Notes under the pieces: generated by a model | Databases searched by the model: none | What the model saw: only the letters and a program-made list of their open reading frames with translations | Told to the model about the DNA's origin: nothing | Part shown: positions 1 to 9,496 of the stretch, in pieces | How the letters are laid out: each line of letters opens with the position of its first letter | Position numbering within the stretch: the stretch's first letter is position 1 | Program-made: the position numbers and the translations under genes | DNA from: an uncultured Coriobacteriales bacterium | GTDB lineage: Bacteria; Actinomycetota; Coriobacteriia; Coriobacteriales; UMGS124 | Length of the DNA stretch: 64,000 bases | Direction of reading: 5' to 3' | Assembly (NCBI GenBank): GCA_934636245.1 | Contig: CAKUAI010000002.1 | Span: 62,001-126,000, forward strand

Positions 1-1
1 T

Positions 2-250
2 CGTTACAACCCCATGGACGTTGCCGATCAGGTTATCGCCATCTTCGCGGGCACCAAGGGCTACACCGACGACCTCCAGCTTGAGCAGGTCGTTCCCTTC
101 CGCGATGGTCTGCTTCAGAACATCCATGCCACCCATCCTGAGTTCAACGCTCAGATCAAGGCCGGCAAGGTGTCCGACGAGCTCCAGGCCAAGATGGCTG
201 AGGCCATCAAGGCTTACCACGAGCAGTTCGTCGCTGAAAGCCAGGTGTAA
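2..250 (+). CDS. atpA: ATP synthase F1 subunit alpha, C-terminal fragment
   Basis: Only the last 82 codons are in the window; the gene begins upstream of position 1. The visible part opens with RYNPMDVADQVIAIFAGTKG, the typical C-terminal helical domain of the F1 alpha subunit, and ends with TAA at 248-250. The alpha subunit forms the catalytic hexamer with beta and makes ATP from the proton or sodium gradient at the cytoplasmic face of the membrane. The next gene, atpG, begins two bases after the stop, so the two are translationally coupled. Gene order alpha-gamma-beta-epsilon is the standard atp operon order. Confidence 0.96.
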   Translation, partial: RYNPMDVADQVIAIFAGTKGYTDDLQLEQVVPFRDGLLQNIHATHPEFNAQIKAGKVSDELQAKMAEAIKAYHEQFVAESQV

Positions 251-252
251 CC

Positions 253-1134
253 ATGGCCAACCTCCGCGACATGAAGAAGCGCATCACTTCTGTCAAGTCC
301 ACCAAGCAGATCACCCGCACCATGGAAATGGTGGCTACGGCAAAGATCCGCAAGGCGTCTGAACGTGTCGTGGCGGCGACCCCGTACTCCGAGGCAATGT
401 TGGAGATGCTTGGAAACCTCGCCGGCAAAGCCGGCGAGGCTTCGCATCCTCTTCTTGAGGCTCATCCTGAGAAGAAGAACGTCCTCTTTGTCGTGGTCAC
501 TTCCGACCGCGGTCTTGCAGGCGCCTTCAACACCCAGGTTCTCCGTGCTGCTGAGAAGCAGGCTCACGCCTATGCCGCTCAGGGCATTGAGACGAGCTAC
601 ATCCTCTGTGGCAAGAAGGCCATCGGTTACTTCGGGTACCGTGGTGTCTCCGCCGAGATGAAGTTTGCGGGCCTTTCCGCAGACCCCACCTTCGAGGAGG
701 CCAGCCGCATCGCTTCCTACGTGCGCGACAAGTACGCCTCTGGTCAGGTGGACGAGGTGCTGGTGTACTACAACCACATGCGTAACGCCGCCGACCAGGA
801 CCTGCGTTGCGAGCAGCTCCTGCCCGTGGACGTGAGCAACGTCTCCAACGGTGAATCCGCCGCTGAGGCCACCTTTGACTTCGAGCCCGATGAGGCAACG
901 GTCTTGGGCAAGCTTCTCCCGGCGTACGTTGAGACGATGGTCTACCATGCCCTGATCGACTCGGCCGCAGGCGAGCAGGGTGCCCGCCGTAAGGCAATGA
1001 AGTCGGCCACGGATAACGCGACCGAGATCATCAATACCCTGCAGCGTCAGTACAACCGTGCTCGCCAGGGCGCCATTACTACTGAGATCACCGAGATCGT
1101 CGCTGGCGCCGCGGCTCAGAAGAAGGAAGAATAG
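253..1134 (+). CDS. atpG: ATP synthase F1 subunit gamma
   Basis: 293 residues, the usual length for gamma. The N-terminal coiled-coil helix (MANLRDMKKRITSVKSTKQI) and the C-terminal helix (ATDNATEIINTLQRQYNRAR) that form the central rotor shaft are both clear. The middle Rossmann-like domain contains the TSDRGLAGAFNT signature near residues 81-92. Gamma rotates inside the alpha3-beta3 hexamer and couples ion flow to ATP synthesis. It starts 2 bp after the atpA stop, and the atpD start follows 3 bp after its own stop, so it is an internal gene of the atp operon. Confidence 0.98.
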   Translation: MANLRDMKKRITSVKSTKQITRTMEMVATAKIRKASERVVAATPYSEAMLEMLGNLAGKAGEASHPLLEAHPEKKNVLFVVVTSDRGLAGAFNTQVLRAAEKQAHAYAAQGIETSYILCGKKAIGYFGYRGVSAEMKFAGLSADPTFEEASRIASYVRDKYASGQVDEVLVYYNHMRNAADQDLRCEQLLPVDVSNVSNGESAAEATFDFEPDEATVLGKLLPAYVETMVYHALIDSAAGEQGARRKAMKSATDNATEIINTLQRQYNRARQGAITTEITEIVAGAAAQKKEE

Positions 1135-1137
1135 ACG

Positions 1138-2550
<1,413 letters not shown>

Positions 2551-2583
2551 GCTTCGGCCCACTCATAAAGAGAGGTCAGGCTT

Positions 2584-2991
2584 ATGGCGGACAACACACT
2601 TACCTGTGAGATCGTCACCCCGGTAAAGACCGTTTTCGCAAGCGAGGCCACTTATGTCGGCCTTCCTGGTGAGATTGGCTCTTTCGGCGTGATGCAGCGT
2701 CACGAGCCGCTTGTTTCTGCCCTCAAGGCTGGCGTGGTGAACGTCACCGCGGCCGATGGCAAGCACGAGTTTGTTCTGAGCGGCGGCTATGCTCAGGTCA
2801 ATGACAACAAGGTCATCGTTCTTGCTAACGACGCTCTTGAGGTTTCCCAGATTAAGGCCGACGAGGTTCAAACCACGCTGGCTGGCGTCGAGAAGGAACT
2901 TGCAGCCCTTTCGGAAGGCGACTCTGCTGCCGCCTACCTCAAGGGTCAGAAGGAATGGCTCGAGCTCCAGCTTAAGACCGTAAACGCTTAA
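2584..2991 (+). CDS. atpC: ATP synthase F1 subunit epsilon
   Basis: 135 residues, within the family range. It has the N-terminal beta-sandwich (TCEIVTPVKTVFASEATYVGLPGEIGSFG in outline, with the GEIG turn) followed by a short C-terminal helical hairpin. Epsilon binds the gamma shaft and can inhibit ATP hydrolysis. An AGAGAGGT ribosome binding site precedes the ATG. It is the last ATP synthase gene; murA follows after 14 bp and is probably co-transcribed. Confidence 0.96.
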   Translation: MADNTLTCEIVTPVKTVFASEATYVGLPGEIGSFGVMQRHEPLVSALKAGVVNVTAADGKHEFVLSGGYAQVNDNKVIVLANDALEVSQIKADEVQTTLAGVEKELAALSEGDSAAAYLKGQKEWLELQLKTVNA

Positions 2992-3005
2992 GAAGGAGCG
3001 CACTC

Positions 3006-4283
3006 ATGGACGTGATCAAAGTAGAAGGCGGCGCTAAGCTGCACGGTACCGTACACGTCGAGGGTGCAAAGAACTCAGCTTTGAAGCTCATGGCTGCAAC
3101 TGTCATGGCGCCGGGTGTCTATCATCTCAGCAATGTGCCTGACATCTCTGATGTCAGGCTCATGTGCAAGGTGCTCCAGACGCTCGGCGCCTGCGTTGTT
3201 CATGGGGAGCATGAGCTCATCATCGACACCAAGACGGTGAGCAACTGGGTCACTCCCTATGAGTACGTTTCGAAGATGCGTGCAAGCATCTCGATTCTTG
3301 GCCCGCTTATCACGCGTTTCGGCAAGGCCATTGTGGCCATGCCCGGCGGGTGCAACATCGGTGCCCGCTCTATCGACCAGCACCTTTCTGGTCTGGCTGC
3401 CCTTGGCGTGAAAATCGACAAGGACCACGGAAACATTCGCGCTGATGGTACGGCCGGTTTGCACGGCGCCATCGTCACGCTCGATTTCCCCAGCGTTGGC
3501 GCCACGGAGAACATCATGATGGGTGCCGTCAAGGCAAAGGGCACGACTATCATCGAGAACGCGGCACGTGAGCCTGAGATTGTCGATCTGGCAAACATGC
3601 TCAATGACATGGGCGCAAAGATTATTGATGCCGGCTCGCATGTCGTGCGCATCGAAGGCGTGGAGGAGCTCCATGCCACCGACCATGTGACGGTCGGCGA
3701 CCGCATCGAGGCCGGTACCTTCATTGTCGCCGGAGCCCTTTGCTCCGACGAGGGCGTGACTGTTACCGGTTTTGACCCCATGCACCTCGACATCCCGCTT
3801 GCAAAGATGGCCCAGATGGGCGTTGAGATCGAGCGCTTTGAAAACGGCGTGACTGTGCGTCGCGGCGAGAAGCTCGCGCCGGTGGACATCCAGACCCTTC
3901 CGTATCCGGGCTTCCCCACCGATATGCAGGCTCAGCTCATGGTGCTTGAATGCATGGCCGACGGTGCCAGCTTCATCACTGAGAACGTGTTTGAAAACCG
4001 TTTCATGCTGGCCGCAGAGCTCATGCGCATGGGCGCATCCATCCGCGTCGAGGAACGCCATGCCCTGGTCAAAGGTCCCACGCAGTTCACGGGTGCACAA
4101 GTTGCCTCCCCCGACCTGCGCGGCGGAGCGGCCCTAGTGCTGGCTGGCCTGGTTGCCGAGGGTACGACGTATGTGTCGGAGACCCGCCACATCAAGCGTG
4201 GCTACGAGGACTTCACCGGCAAGCTCAGCTCGCTGGGCGCAAACGTCTGTCACATTGAGATGGAAAATCCGGACGAGTTCTAG
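3006..4283 (+). CDS. murA: UDP-N-acetylglucosamine 1-carboxyvinyltransferase
   Basis: 425 residues, the normal length of MurA, which adds enolpyruvate from PEP to UDP-GlcNAc in the first committed step of peptidoglycan synthesis in the cytoplasm. The catalytic lysine lies in GAKNSALK (Lys22). The catalytic loop PGGCNIGARSIDQH holds Cys116, so the enzyme has the fosfomycin-sensitive cysteine. The ATG is preceded by AAGGAG at a proper distance. It is close behind atpC (14 bp), a common arrangement in Actinobacteria and relatives. Its stop codon falls inside the CTAG boundary of a repeat. Confidence 0.97.
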   Translation: MDVIKVEGGAKLHGTVHVEGAKNSALKLMAATVMAPGVYHLSNVPDISDVRLMCKVLQTLGACVVHGEHELIIDTKTVSNWVTPYEYVSKMRASISILGPLITRFGKAIVAMPGGCNIGARSIDQHLSGLAALGVKIDKDHGNIRADGTAGLHGAIVTLDFPSVGATENIMMGAVKAKGTTIIENAAREPEIVDLANMLNDMGAKIIDAGSHVVRIEGVEELHATDHVTVGDRIEAGTFIVAGALCSDEGVTVTGFDPMHLDIPLAKMAQMGVEIERFENGVTVRRGEKLAPVDIQTLPYPGFPTDMQAQLMVLECMADGASFITENVFENRFMLAAELMRMGASIRVEERHALVKGPTQFTGAQVASPDLRGGAALVLAGLVAEGTTYVSETRHIKRGYEDFTGKLSSLGANVCHIEMENPDEF

Positions 4284-4382
4284 GAATCCAATGAGCAAGT
4301 GGGCCGTGTGGCACTTTACCATTGCAGCACCGCAGGCAGAGAACGCGTTCGACGGGGCCAATTGAGCTTAATCGTCGTCTAG
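4281..4382 (+). repeat. CTAG-bounded 102-bp repeat, copy A1
   Basis: The segment from CTAG (4281-4284, which includes the murA stop codon) to CTAG (4379-4382) is related to the two tandem units at 5781-5984. Shared blocks include ATGArCAmGTrGGyCGT near the left end, GCAGCAyCGCAG in the middle and GTTCGAyGrGGCyrATTGrGCTyAATCG near the right. All three copies have the same orientation and flank pepT. No function is recognised. The short reading frame inside copy A1 is broken in the other copies, so coding is unlikely. Confidence 0.75.
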
Positions 4383-4430
4383 CCTATTCAGGCGGCAAGA
4401 TTCTGCTTCATATCACAATATTATAGGGGA

Positions 4431-4475
4431 CAAAAAGGGCGCAGAATCCTTCATGGGACCCTGCGCCCTTGTTTT
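4431..4475. terminator. Rho-independent terminator downstream of pepT
   Basis: An 8-bp GC-rich stem, GGGCGCAG at 4437-4444 paired with CTGCGCCC at 4461-4468. It has a TTTTTGT tail on the minus strand and TTGTTTTG on the plus strand, so it can serve pepT (minus) and possibly the atp-murA transcript (plus). Confidence 0.8.
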
Positions 4476-4488
4476 GTATGCGTGCTGG

Positions 4489-5724
4489 TTAGCCTTGCGC
4501 GAACAGCTCTCCCAGCTCGCAGAGGAAATCGACCATAGCCTCAACTTGGCTGACCACGGCAAACTCTCGCACGCTGTGGTAGTTGAAGCCACCGGTGGAG
4601 ATGTTGGGGCAGGGCAGGTTGCGGAAGGAGAGGGCCGCGCCGTCGGTGCCTCCGCGGATGGGTCGCGTGAACGCCTTGACGCCAATGCGCTCGAACGCCT
4701 TGTAGGCGTTGTCGATAAGCGCAGGGTAAGGGGCGACCTTCTCTGCCATGTTGCGGTACTGGTCGCGAATCTCGACGAAGACGCGCGGCTCGTTCCAGCG
4801 CTTGTTGATGAAGTCGGCCACCTCGAGCAGCATGGCCTTCTTCATCTCAAAGGTTGCAAGGTCATGGTCGCGCACGATGTAATGGGCAAACGCCTCGCTA
4901 CAGTCGCCGCGGATGTCGCACAGGTGAAAGAATCCCTCGTAGCCATCGGTATGCTCGGGGCGGGCGTTCTCGGGAAGCAGGCGGTCGAAGTCCTCAAAGA
5001 CACGCAGGGCGTTCACCATGACGTTCTTGGCGCTGCCAGGATGGATCTCATGGCCCTTGACGCGTACAGTGACGCTGGCGGCGTTGAAGCACTCGTATTC
5101 GACGCCGCCCAGCTCGTCTCCGTCGATGGTGTAGCCGTAAGCTGCGCCGAAACGCTCTACATCGAGCAGGCTGCAACCGTGGCCAATCTCCTCATCGGGG
5201 GCGAAGCACACAGCGATGCGGGGGTGGCGCAGGGAGGTGTCCTGCACGGCGCGTGCCAGGTAGCTCATGATTTCGGCCACGCCGGCCTTGTCATCGGCGC
5301 CAAGCAGGGTCTCCCCGTCGGTGCACACGATGTCTTGCCCGGCGAGCTTTGAGAGCCCAGGCGTGTTCTCCTCGGTGAGACTGACCTTCTCGCCCTTATG
5401 CTCGCCAAGCACGAGCTCGCCGCCCGTATAGGTGCGCACGCGAGGCTTGACGTTGCGAGCGGGCGCATCGGGGCTCGTGTCAATGTGCGCGATAAGCGCA
5501 AGGCAGGGCAGGTGATCGCATCCTGCGCTGGCCGGCAGGTGCGCGGTCACATAGGCGTTCTCGTCCATGTGGGCATCGGACAGGCCCAGCTCAAGCAGCT
5601 CTTGCTCAAGAAGGCGGGCCAGGTCGAATTCGTCGGGATTGGAGGGAACCTCGGCCTCGTTGGCAGGGTCAGACTGGGTGGAGATGCTGCAGTACCGGAT
5701 AAGCCTATCGATGACGTCGCTCAT
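4489..5724 (-). CDS. pepT: Peptidase T (tripeptide aminopeptidase, M20 family)
   Basis: 411 residues, matching PepT, a cytoplasmic di-zinc exopeptidase that removes the N-terminal residue of tripeptides. Metal-site motifs are visible: LIAHIDTSPD with His80 and Asp82, GADDKAG, FAPDEEIGHG with the general base and ligand acidic pair, and FNYHSVREFAVV with a C-terminal histidine. The start has a good AAAAGGAG site. Direct CTAG-bounded repeats flank the gene on both sides, and a terminator-like hairpin lies just upstream, so it is probably transcribed on its own. Confidence 0.96.
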   Translation of the reverse strand: MSDVIDRLIRYCSISTQSDPANEAEVPSNPDEFDLARLLEQELLELGLSDAHMDENAYVTAHLPASAGCDHLPCLALIAHIDTSPDAPARNVKPRVRTYTGGELVLGEHKGEKVSLTEENTPGLSKLAGQDIVCTDGETLLGADDKAGVAEIMSYLARAVQDTSLRHPRIAVCFAPDEEIGHGCSLLDVERFGAAYGYTIDGDELGGVEYECFNAASVTVRVKGHEIHPGSAKNVMVNALRVFEDFDRLLPENARPEHTDGYEGFFHLCDIRGDCSEAFAHYIVRDHDLATFEMKKAMLLEVADFINKRWNEPRVFVEIRDQYRNMAEKVAPYPALIDNAYKAFERIGVKAFTRPIRGGTDGAALSFRNLPCPNISTGGFNYHSVREFAVVSQVEAMVDFLCELGELFAQG

Positions 5725-5739
5725 ACACTGCTCCTTTTA

Positions 5740-5772
5740 AACGAAACCGGGCGCGAAGCATGTCGCGCCCGG
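5740..5772 (-). terminator. Hairpin upstream of pepT: thrC terminator or pepT attenuator
   Basis: On the minus strand, CCGGGCGCG (5772-5764) pairs with CGCGCCCGG (5755-5747) and is followed by TTTCGTTT. It ends about 15 bp before the pepT ribosome binding site. It could end transcripts from thrC or act as an attenuator in the pepT leader. Confidence 0.65.
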
Positions 5773-5780
5773 CATGGGAC

Positions 5781-5984
5781 CTAGAAAACCGATGAACACG
5801 TAGGTCGTGCGGCCTTCACCACTGCAGCATCGCAGACAGAAAACATGTTCGATGAGGCTGATTGGGCTCAATCGCCGTTTTCCTAGACGATGAACAAGTG
5901 GGCTGTACGGCGTTTCGCCATGTAGCACCGCAGATAAAAACCGCGTTCGATGAGGCTGATTGGGCTCAATCGCCGTTTTCCTAG
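5781..5984 (+). repeat. Two tandem CTAG-bounded repeats, copies A2 and A3
   Basis: Copy A2 spans 5781-5882 (102 bp) and copy A3 5883-5980 (98 bp), with a closing CTAG at 5981-5984. Both end with an identical block containing GATTGGGCTCAATC, a small hairpin, followed by GCCGTTTTCCTAG. They are related to copy A1 beyond the other end of pepT. Together with the hairpin at 5740-5772 they fill the 302-bp gap between pepT and thrC; nothing else was found there. Confidence 0.8.
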
Positions 5985-6026
5985 CGAATCATAGTACGGA
6001 AGGAACGTTGGCGACTCTGCTGAACA

Positions 6027-7565
6027 TTAGCGCCCCTCAAGCCACCCGAGCACGCTGTCCTCAACGCCCGTCTTGGAAGCCTCGACCACAGTGTCAAACC
6101 TGCGGGGAAGGGTCTCCAGGGCCTCGAGGCCGGCGGGGACATGGGTGCCCGTGGCTTCAGCAATGGCGCGGTTGAGGGCGATGCCCGAAAGCGACGCCAC
6201 CTCGGCGGGAAGCTCGTCGTGGGAGCCGAGGCCGTTGAGGCCGCGCCACACGTTGGGTCCGAACTTTGCCCAGTGGGCGGTGGAGGCAACGAGCATGGGG
6301 CGTTCGCTGCGATGCTCCTTCGCGACCTTCAGGGCAACGGCGGTGTGGGGGTCGAGCAGGTAGCGCTTCTCGGCAAAGACCTCGCCGATCTCGCGCAGGC
6401 AGGCGTCGTTGTCCACGCAGCCGGCGGCGTACAGCTCCTGCATGCGGGCGCGCGTGTCGGTGTCGACCTCGAAGCGCTTGTCACGGGAAAGGTCGGCCAT
6501 CCAGCCACGCACGCGCTCGGCGTCGCGGCCGCACAGCTCGAAAAGCTGGCGCTCCAGGTTGGACGAAACGAGGATGTCCATGCTGGGGGAGGGGGTAAGC
6601 GAGAGCTTGCGCGAGCGGATGTCATAGACGCCCGTCGTGATGAAGTCGGTGAGCACGTTGTTCTCGTTGCTCGCGCACACGAGGCGTGCGATGGGGGTGC
6701 CGATGCGCTTGGCATAGTAGGCAGCCAGGATGTTGCCAAAGTTGCCGGTGGGCACGCAAACGTCGATCTCTTCGCCTGCACGCACGGAGCCTGCTGCGAC
6801 CATGTCGGCGTAGGCGCTCATGTAGTACACAATCTGAGGCATGAGGCGGCCCCAGTTGATGGAGTTCGCGCTGGAGAGGGCCAGGCCGTGCTCGGCCATG
6901 AGCTTGTCGCAGAACGCCGTGTCGCCAAAGGCCTGCTTGACGGAGGTCTGGCAATCGTCGAAGTCGCCGCGGGCAGCGAAGACGTTGACGTTGTCGCCCT
7001 GCTGGGTGGTCATCTGACGCAGTTGGATGTCGGAGACGCCGCCGTCGGGATAGAAGACGCAGATGCCCACATGTTTGCGGCCGGCGAAGCCCTCAAGTGC
7101 CGCCTTGCCGGTGTCGCCGGAGGTGGCCACGAGGATGAGGTGGTCGTGGTCGAGCCTGCCCTCCTCGCGCAGCTTGCTCGTGGCATGCTCGAAGAAGCGG
7201 GGCAGGCACTGCAGCGCCATGTCCTTGAAGGCCGAGGTGGGTCCATGGAACAGCTCGAGCACGTGGATGTCCTCGCCCAGGTCCACCACAGGGGCAATGC
7301 GCTTGTCGTCAAACTGCGCACCGTAGGCACCGGCCATGAGGGAGTCGATGTCGTCGTCGGCGACGTCGACCTCAAACGCGCGGTACACGCGTGCGGCGCG
7401 CTGGGCGTAAGGGAGCTCGGAGAGCGAGCAAATCTCCTCGACGCTCATCGAGGGAATCTGCTGGGGCACAAAAAGGCCGCCACCGGGGGCAATGCCTTCG
7501 ACGATGGCCTCGCAAAAAGAAAGCGCGTCGCTCACGTTTCCACGGGTGTCGATATAGCGGTTCAT
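6027..7565 (-). CDS. thrC: Threonine synthase
   Basis: 512 residues when started at the ATG at 7565, which has a GAAAGG site and begins MNRYIDTRGN, the family N-terminus; an upstream ATG would add 31 unlike residues. This is the long class of threonine synthase, which converts O-phosphohomoserine to threonine with PLP. The PLP lysine is Lys114 in HGPTSAFKDMALQ, and the phosphate-binding loop ATSGDTGKAAL is clear. It acts in the cytoplasm, on the same aspartate-family branch as MetA encoded at 60108. Confidence 0.95.
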   Translation of the reverse strand: MNRYIDTRGNVSDALSFCEAIVEGIAPGGGLFVPQQIPSMSVEEICSLSELPYAQRAARVYRAFEVDVADDDIDSLMAGAYGAQFDDKRIAPVVDLGEDIHVLELFHGPTSAFKDMALQCLPRFFEHATSKLREEGRLDHDHLILVATSGDTGKAALEGFAGRKHVGICVFYPDGGVSDIQLRQMTTQQGDNVNVFAARGDFDDCQTSVKQAFGDTAFCDKLMAEHGLALSSANSINWGRLMPQIVYYMSAYADMVAAGSVRAGEEIDVCVPTGNFGNILAAYYAKRIGTPIARLVCASNENNVLTDFITTGVYDIRSRKLSLTPSPSMDILVSSNLERQLFELCGRDAERVRGWMADLSRDKRFEVDTDTRARMQELYAAGCVDNDACLREIGEVFAEKRYLLDPHTAVALKVAKEHRSERPMLVASTAHWAKFGPNVWRGLNGLGSHDELPAEVASLSGIALNRAIAEATGTHVPAGLEALETLPRRFDTVVEASKTGVEDSVLGWLEGR

Positions 7566-7770
7566 GGTTGGCCTTTCGGGGTCGACTGGCATGTCAGGCA
7601 GAAACCTTATCCGTATATCGTAGCGTGTGCGGAAAGCCCGGGGCGGCTCGGGCGGCAAACGGTATAGAATGTATGCCGACTCGTGAATAAAGCGCCGCGC
7701 ATATGAAGAAGCGGCGGCGGTACAATTTCCAATTCATTGCCCGGTGTTCGGCTGATGCGGGGGGACGCGA

Positions 7771-9312
7771 ATGGTCGAGAAACTGACGGGGAAGATGGAC
7801 GTCCTTGTCGCGGTGGGGTTCGGCTTTTTCCTGGCGTGGCGGCAAAACCTTATCAACTTTCTGTACCCGATGTCGGCGGGCTTGGTGTTCTCGCCGCTCG
7901 TGTGCATGTCGTTTGCATGCTGCCTCGTGCTGGTTCTGGCGCTCGTCGCGTTTCGCAGCAACCAGGCAACATTCTCCTCGCGCGTGCTTGTGTCGATGCC
8001 GGCGGTGCTTATCGTCGCCGCCACCTTGTGCGCCTATCTTGTGGCCAAGGACTTTGGCGGCATGGCGCTTGCCTATGTGGCGGCCCTCGTCATCGGCGTG
8101 GCTGCGGCGCTCGGCCTCTTTTCGTGGGTCGAGATGCTTGCCGTGGTCGATGTTGCCACGCGCATCGTGACCGTGGTCGTGGCCTTGCTTATCAAGTCGC
8201 TCCTGGGGCTTGCCTGCACGGCTGTCGGCGGGTATGTGGGTCCCTTGCCTATCACGATTCTTGCGCTTGTCGTTCTTGTCGTGCTTGTGGTGCACGAGGC
8301 GCGCAACTCCCATCGCGAGATTAAGCCCCTCATTATGCGCCCCACGAGTTCGAGTCACTTTAAGCTGCTGCTCGGGGCGCTTGTGGTCTACGCATTTGTC
8401 TTTGGTGTCACGACGGGAAACACCGCTGCCGTTGCCCAAATCTCGGTGATGCTCGACTTCAATACGGGCGTCGATGGGTGCGCGCTCCTTATCTCGGCCA
8501 TTTTGCTGGCGGTGTTGCTGCCTTGCAAGTCGAGCGTGCGCCTCTCTACCATCGGTCGCGTGCTCACGCCGGTGCTTGCCATTCTGTTTTTGCTGCACAT
8601 CCTTTTGGGTGGTAGTGCCGGAGGACTTCTGCCCAAGCTCACCGAGGCGTTTTGGGGCATCGTGCAAGTCTTTGTGCTGCTTGTCCTTATCGACGTGGCC
8701 CAGAGCGGTGTGGCGAGCCTGTCGTTTGTGTTCCCCGTGGGCTGGGGCGTAGTGAGTTTCGGCTATGCCTGCGGCACGCTTGCCGGTCAGGCGACGGGCC
8801 TGTGGTTTGGCGATGATTTTGCTGCAGTGCAGGCAATCACCGCGACGATGACGATTCTGGCGGTTGTGGCTTCGAGCATGCTTACAGCGGCGCAGTATCC
8901 CTCGCCCGCAAACGGCGCCGCCCAGCCTTTCGTGCCTGTCGAGATGCAGGCGGCGGGCTTCGAGGGGTCCTCGCAGCGCAGCGATGCGACTCCCGAGGTG
9001 CTTATAGCGTATGCCGCACCCGTTGCCGTGGGCCAAGCGGGCGCTGCTCAGGCAATGCCCGCCGACGTGTCGCCGACCGCACCGGTCGACCCCATCGCCC
9101 AGGCATGCGCCGTGATTGCAAAGAAATACGCCCTGTCGGAGCGCGAGGGTGAGGTGCTCGACCTGCTTGCCCGCGGCAACACGCGCATGTCCATTGCCGA
9201 GAAGCTCATCATCTCGGAGAACACCGTGCGCGTGCATGTGAAGAACATCTACGCCAAGCTGCACATCCACTCCAAGCAGCAGCTCATCGACATGGTGGAC
9301 AAGCGAGCGTAG
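7771..9312 (+). CDS. LuxR-family regulator with multi-spanning membrane domain
   Basis: 513 residues. Roughly the first 375 residues form many hydrophobic segments (about 10-12 predicted membrane spans), followed by a polar linker and a C-terminal LuxR/GerE-type helix-turn-helix at about 454-510 (LSEREGEVLDLLARG, then ISENTVRVHVKNIYAKL). A membrane-embedded sensor fused to a LuxR output is typical of Coriobacteriia, where such genes often control adjacent metabolic genes. A GGGGGA site precedes the ATG. Its target is not evident: the downstream ATP-grasp operon is co-directional and thrC is divergent. The 205-bp upstream gap shows no clear operator. Confidence 0.85.
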   Translation: MVEKLTGKMDVLVAVGFGFFLAWRQNLINFLYPMSAGLVFSPLVCMSFACCLVLVLALVAFRSNQATFSSRVLVSMPAVLIVAATLCAYLVAKDFGGMALAYVAALVIGVAAALGLFSWVEMLAVVDVATRIVTVVVALLIKSLLGLACTAVGGYVGPLPITILALVVLVVLVVHEARNSHREIKPLIMRPTSSSHFKLLLGALVVYAFVFGVTTGNTAAVAQISVMLDFNTGVDGCALLISAILLAVLLPCKSSVRLSTIGRVLTPVLAILFLLHILLGGSAGGLLPKLTEAFWGIVQVFVLLVLIDVAQSGVASLSFVFPVGWGVVSFGYACGTLAGQATGLWFGDDFAAVQAITATMTILAVVASSMLTAAQYPSPANGAAQPFVPVEMQAAGFEGSSQRSDATPEVLIAYAAPVAVGQAGAAQAMPADVSPTAPVDPIAQACAVIAKKYALSEREGEVLDLLARGNTRMSIAEKLIISENTVRVHVKNIYAKLHIHSKQQLIDMVDKRA

Positions 9313-9453
9313 CCGCATCCGGGCCGCGCGCCGTCCGTGCCGCATGGGTGGCGCCCGTCTCGTTGCATGCGTGCAAACCTTTCGTTTCCGCCGTGTTGAA
9401 TGGCTCGGTACAAAGACCGGCTGCCTGCATGCCGATGCTAGGATGCCCGAAAA

Positions 9454-9470
9454 CACCGCCTCGGGCGGTG
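9454..9470 (+). promoter_or_regulatory. Small hairpin in the leader of the ATP-grasp operon
   Basis: A perfect 7-bp stem, CACCGCC (9454-9460) and GGCGGTG (9464-9470) with a TCG loop, about 15 bp before the AGGAGG site of the next gene. It has no T-tract, so it is more likely a leader structure than a terminator. Confidence 0.35.
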
Positions 9471-9496
9471 CCGATTCGGCTTTCGAGGAGGCGCAC

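Noticed and set aside
4281..4382. Short protein or tRNA fragment in repeat A
   Set aside because: The ATG frame in copy A1 is broken by stops in A2 and A3, and the GTTCGA block lacks the other arms of a tRNA.
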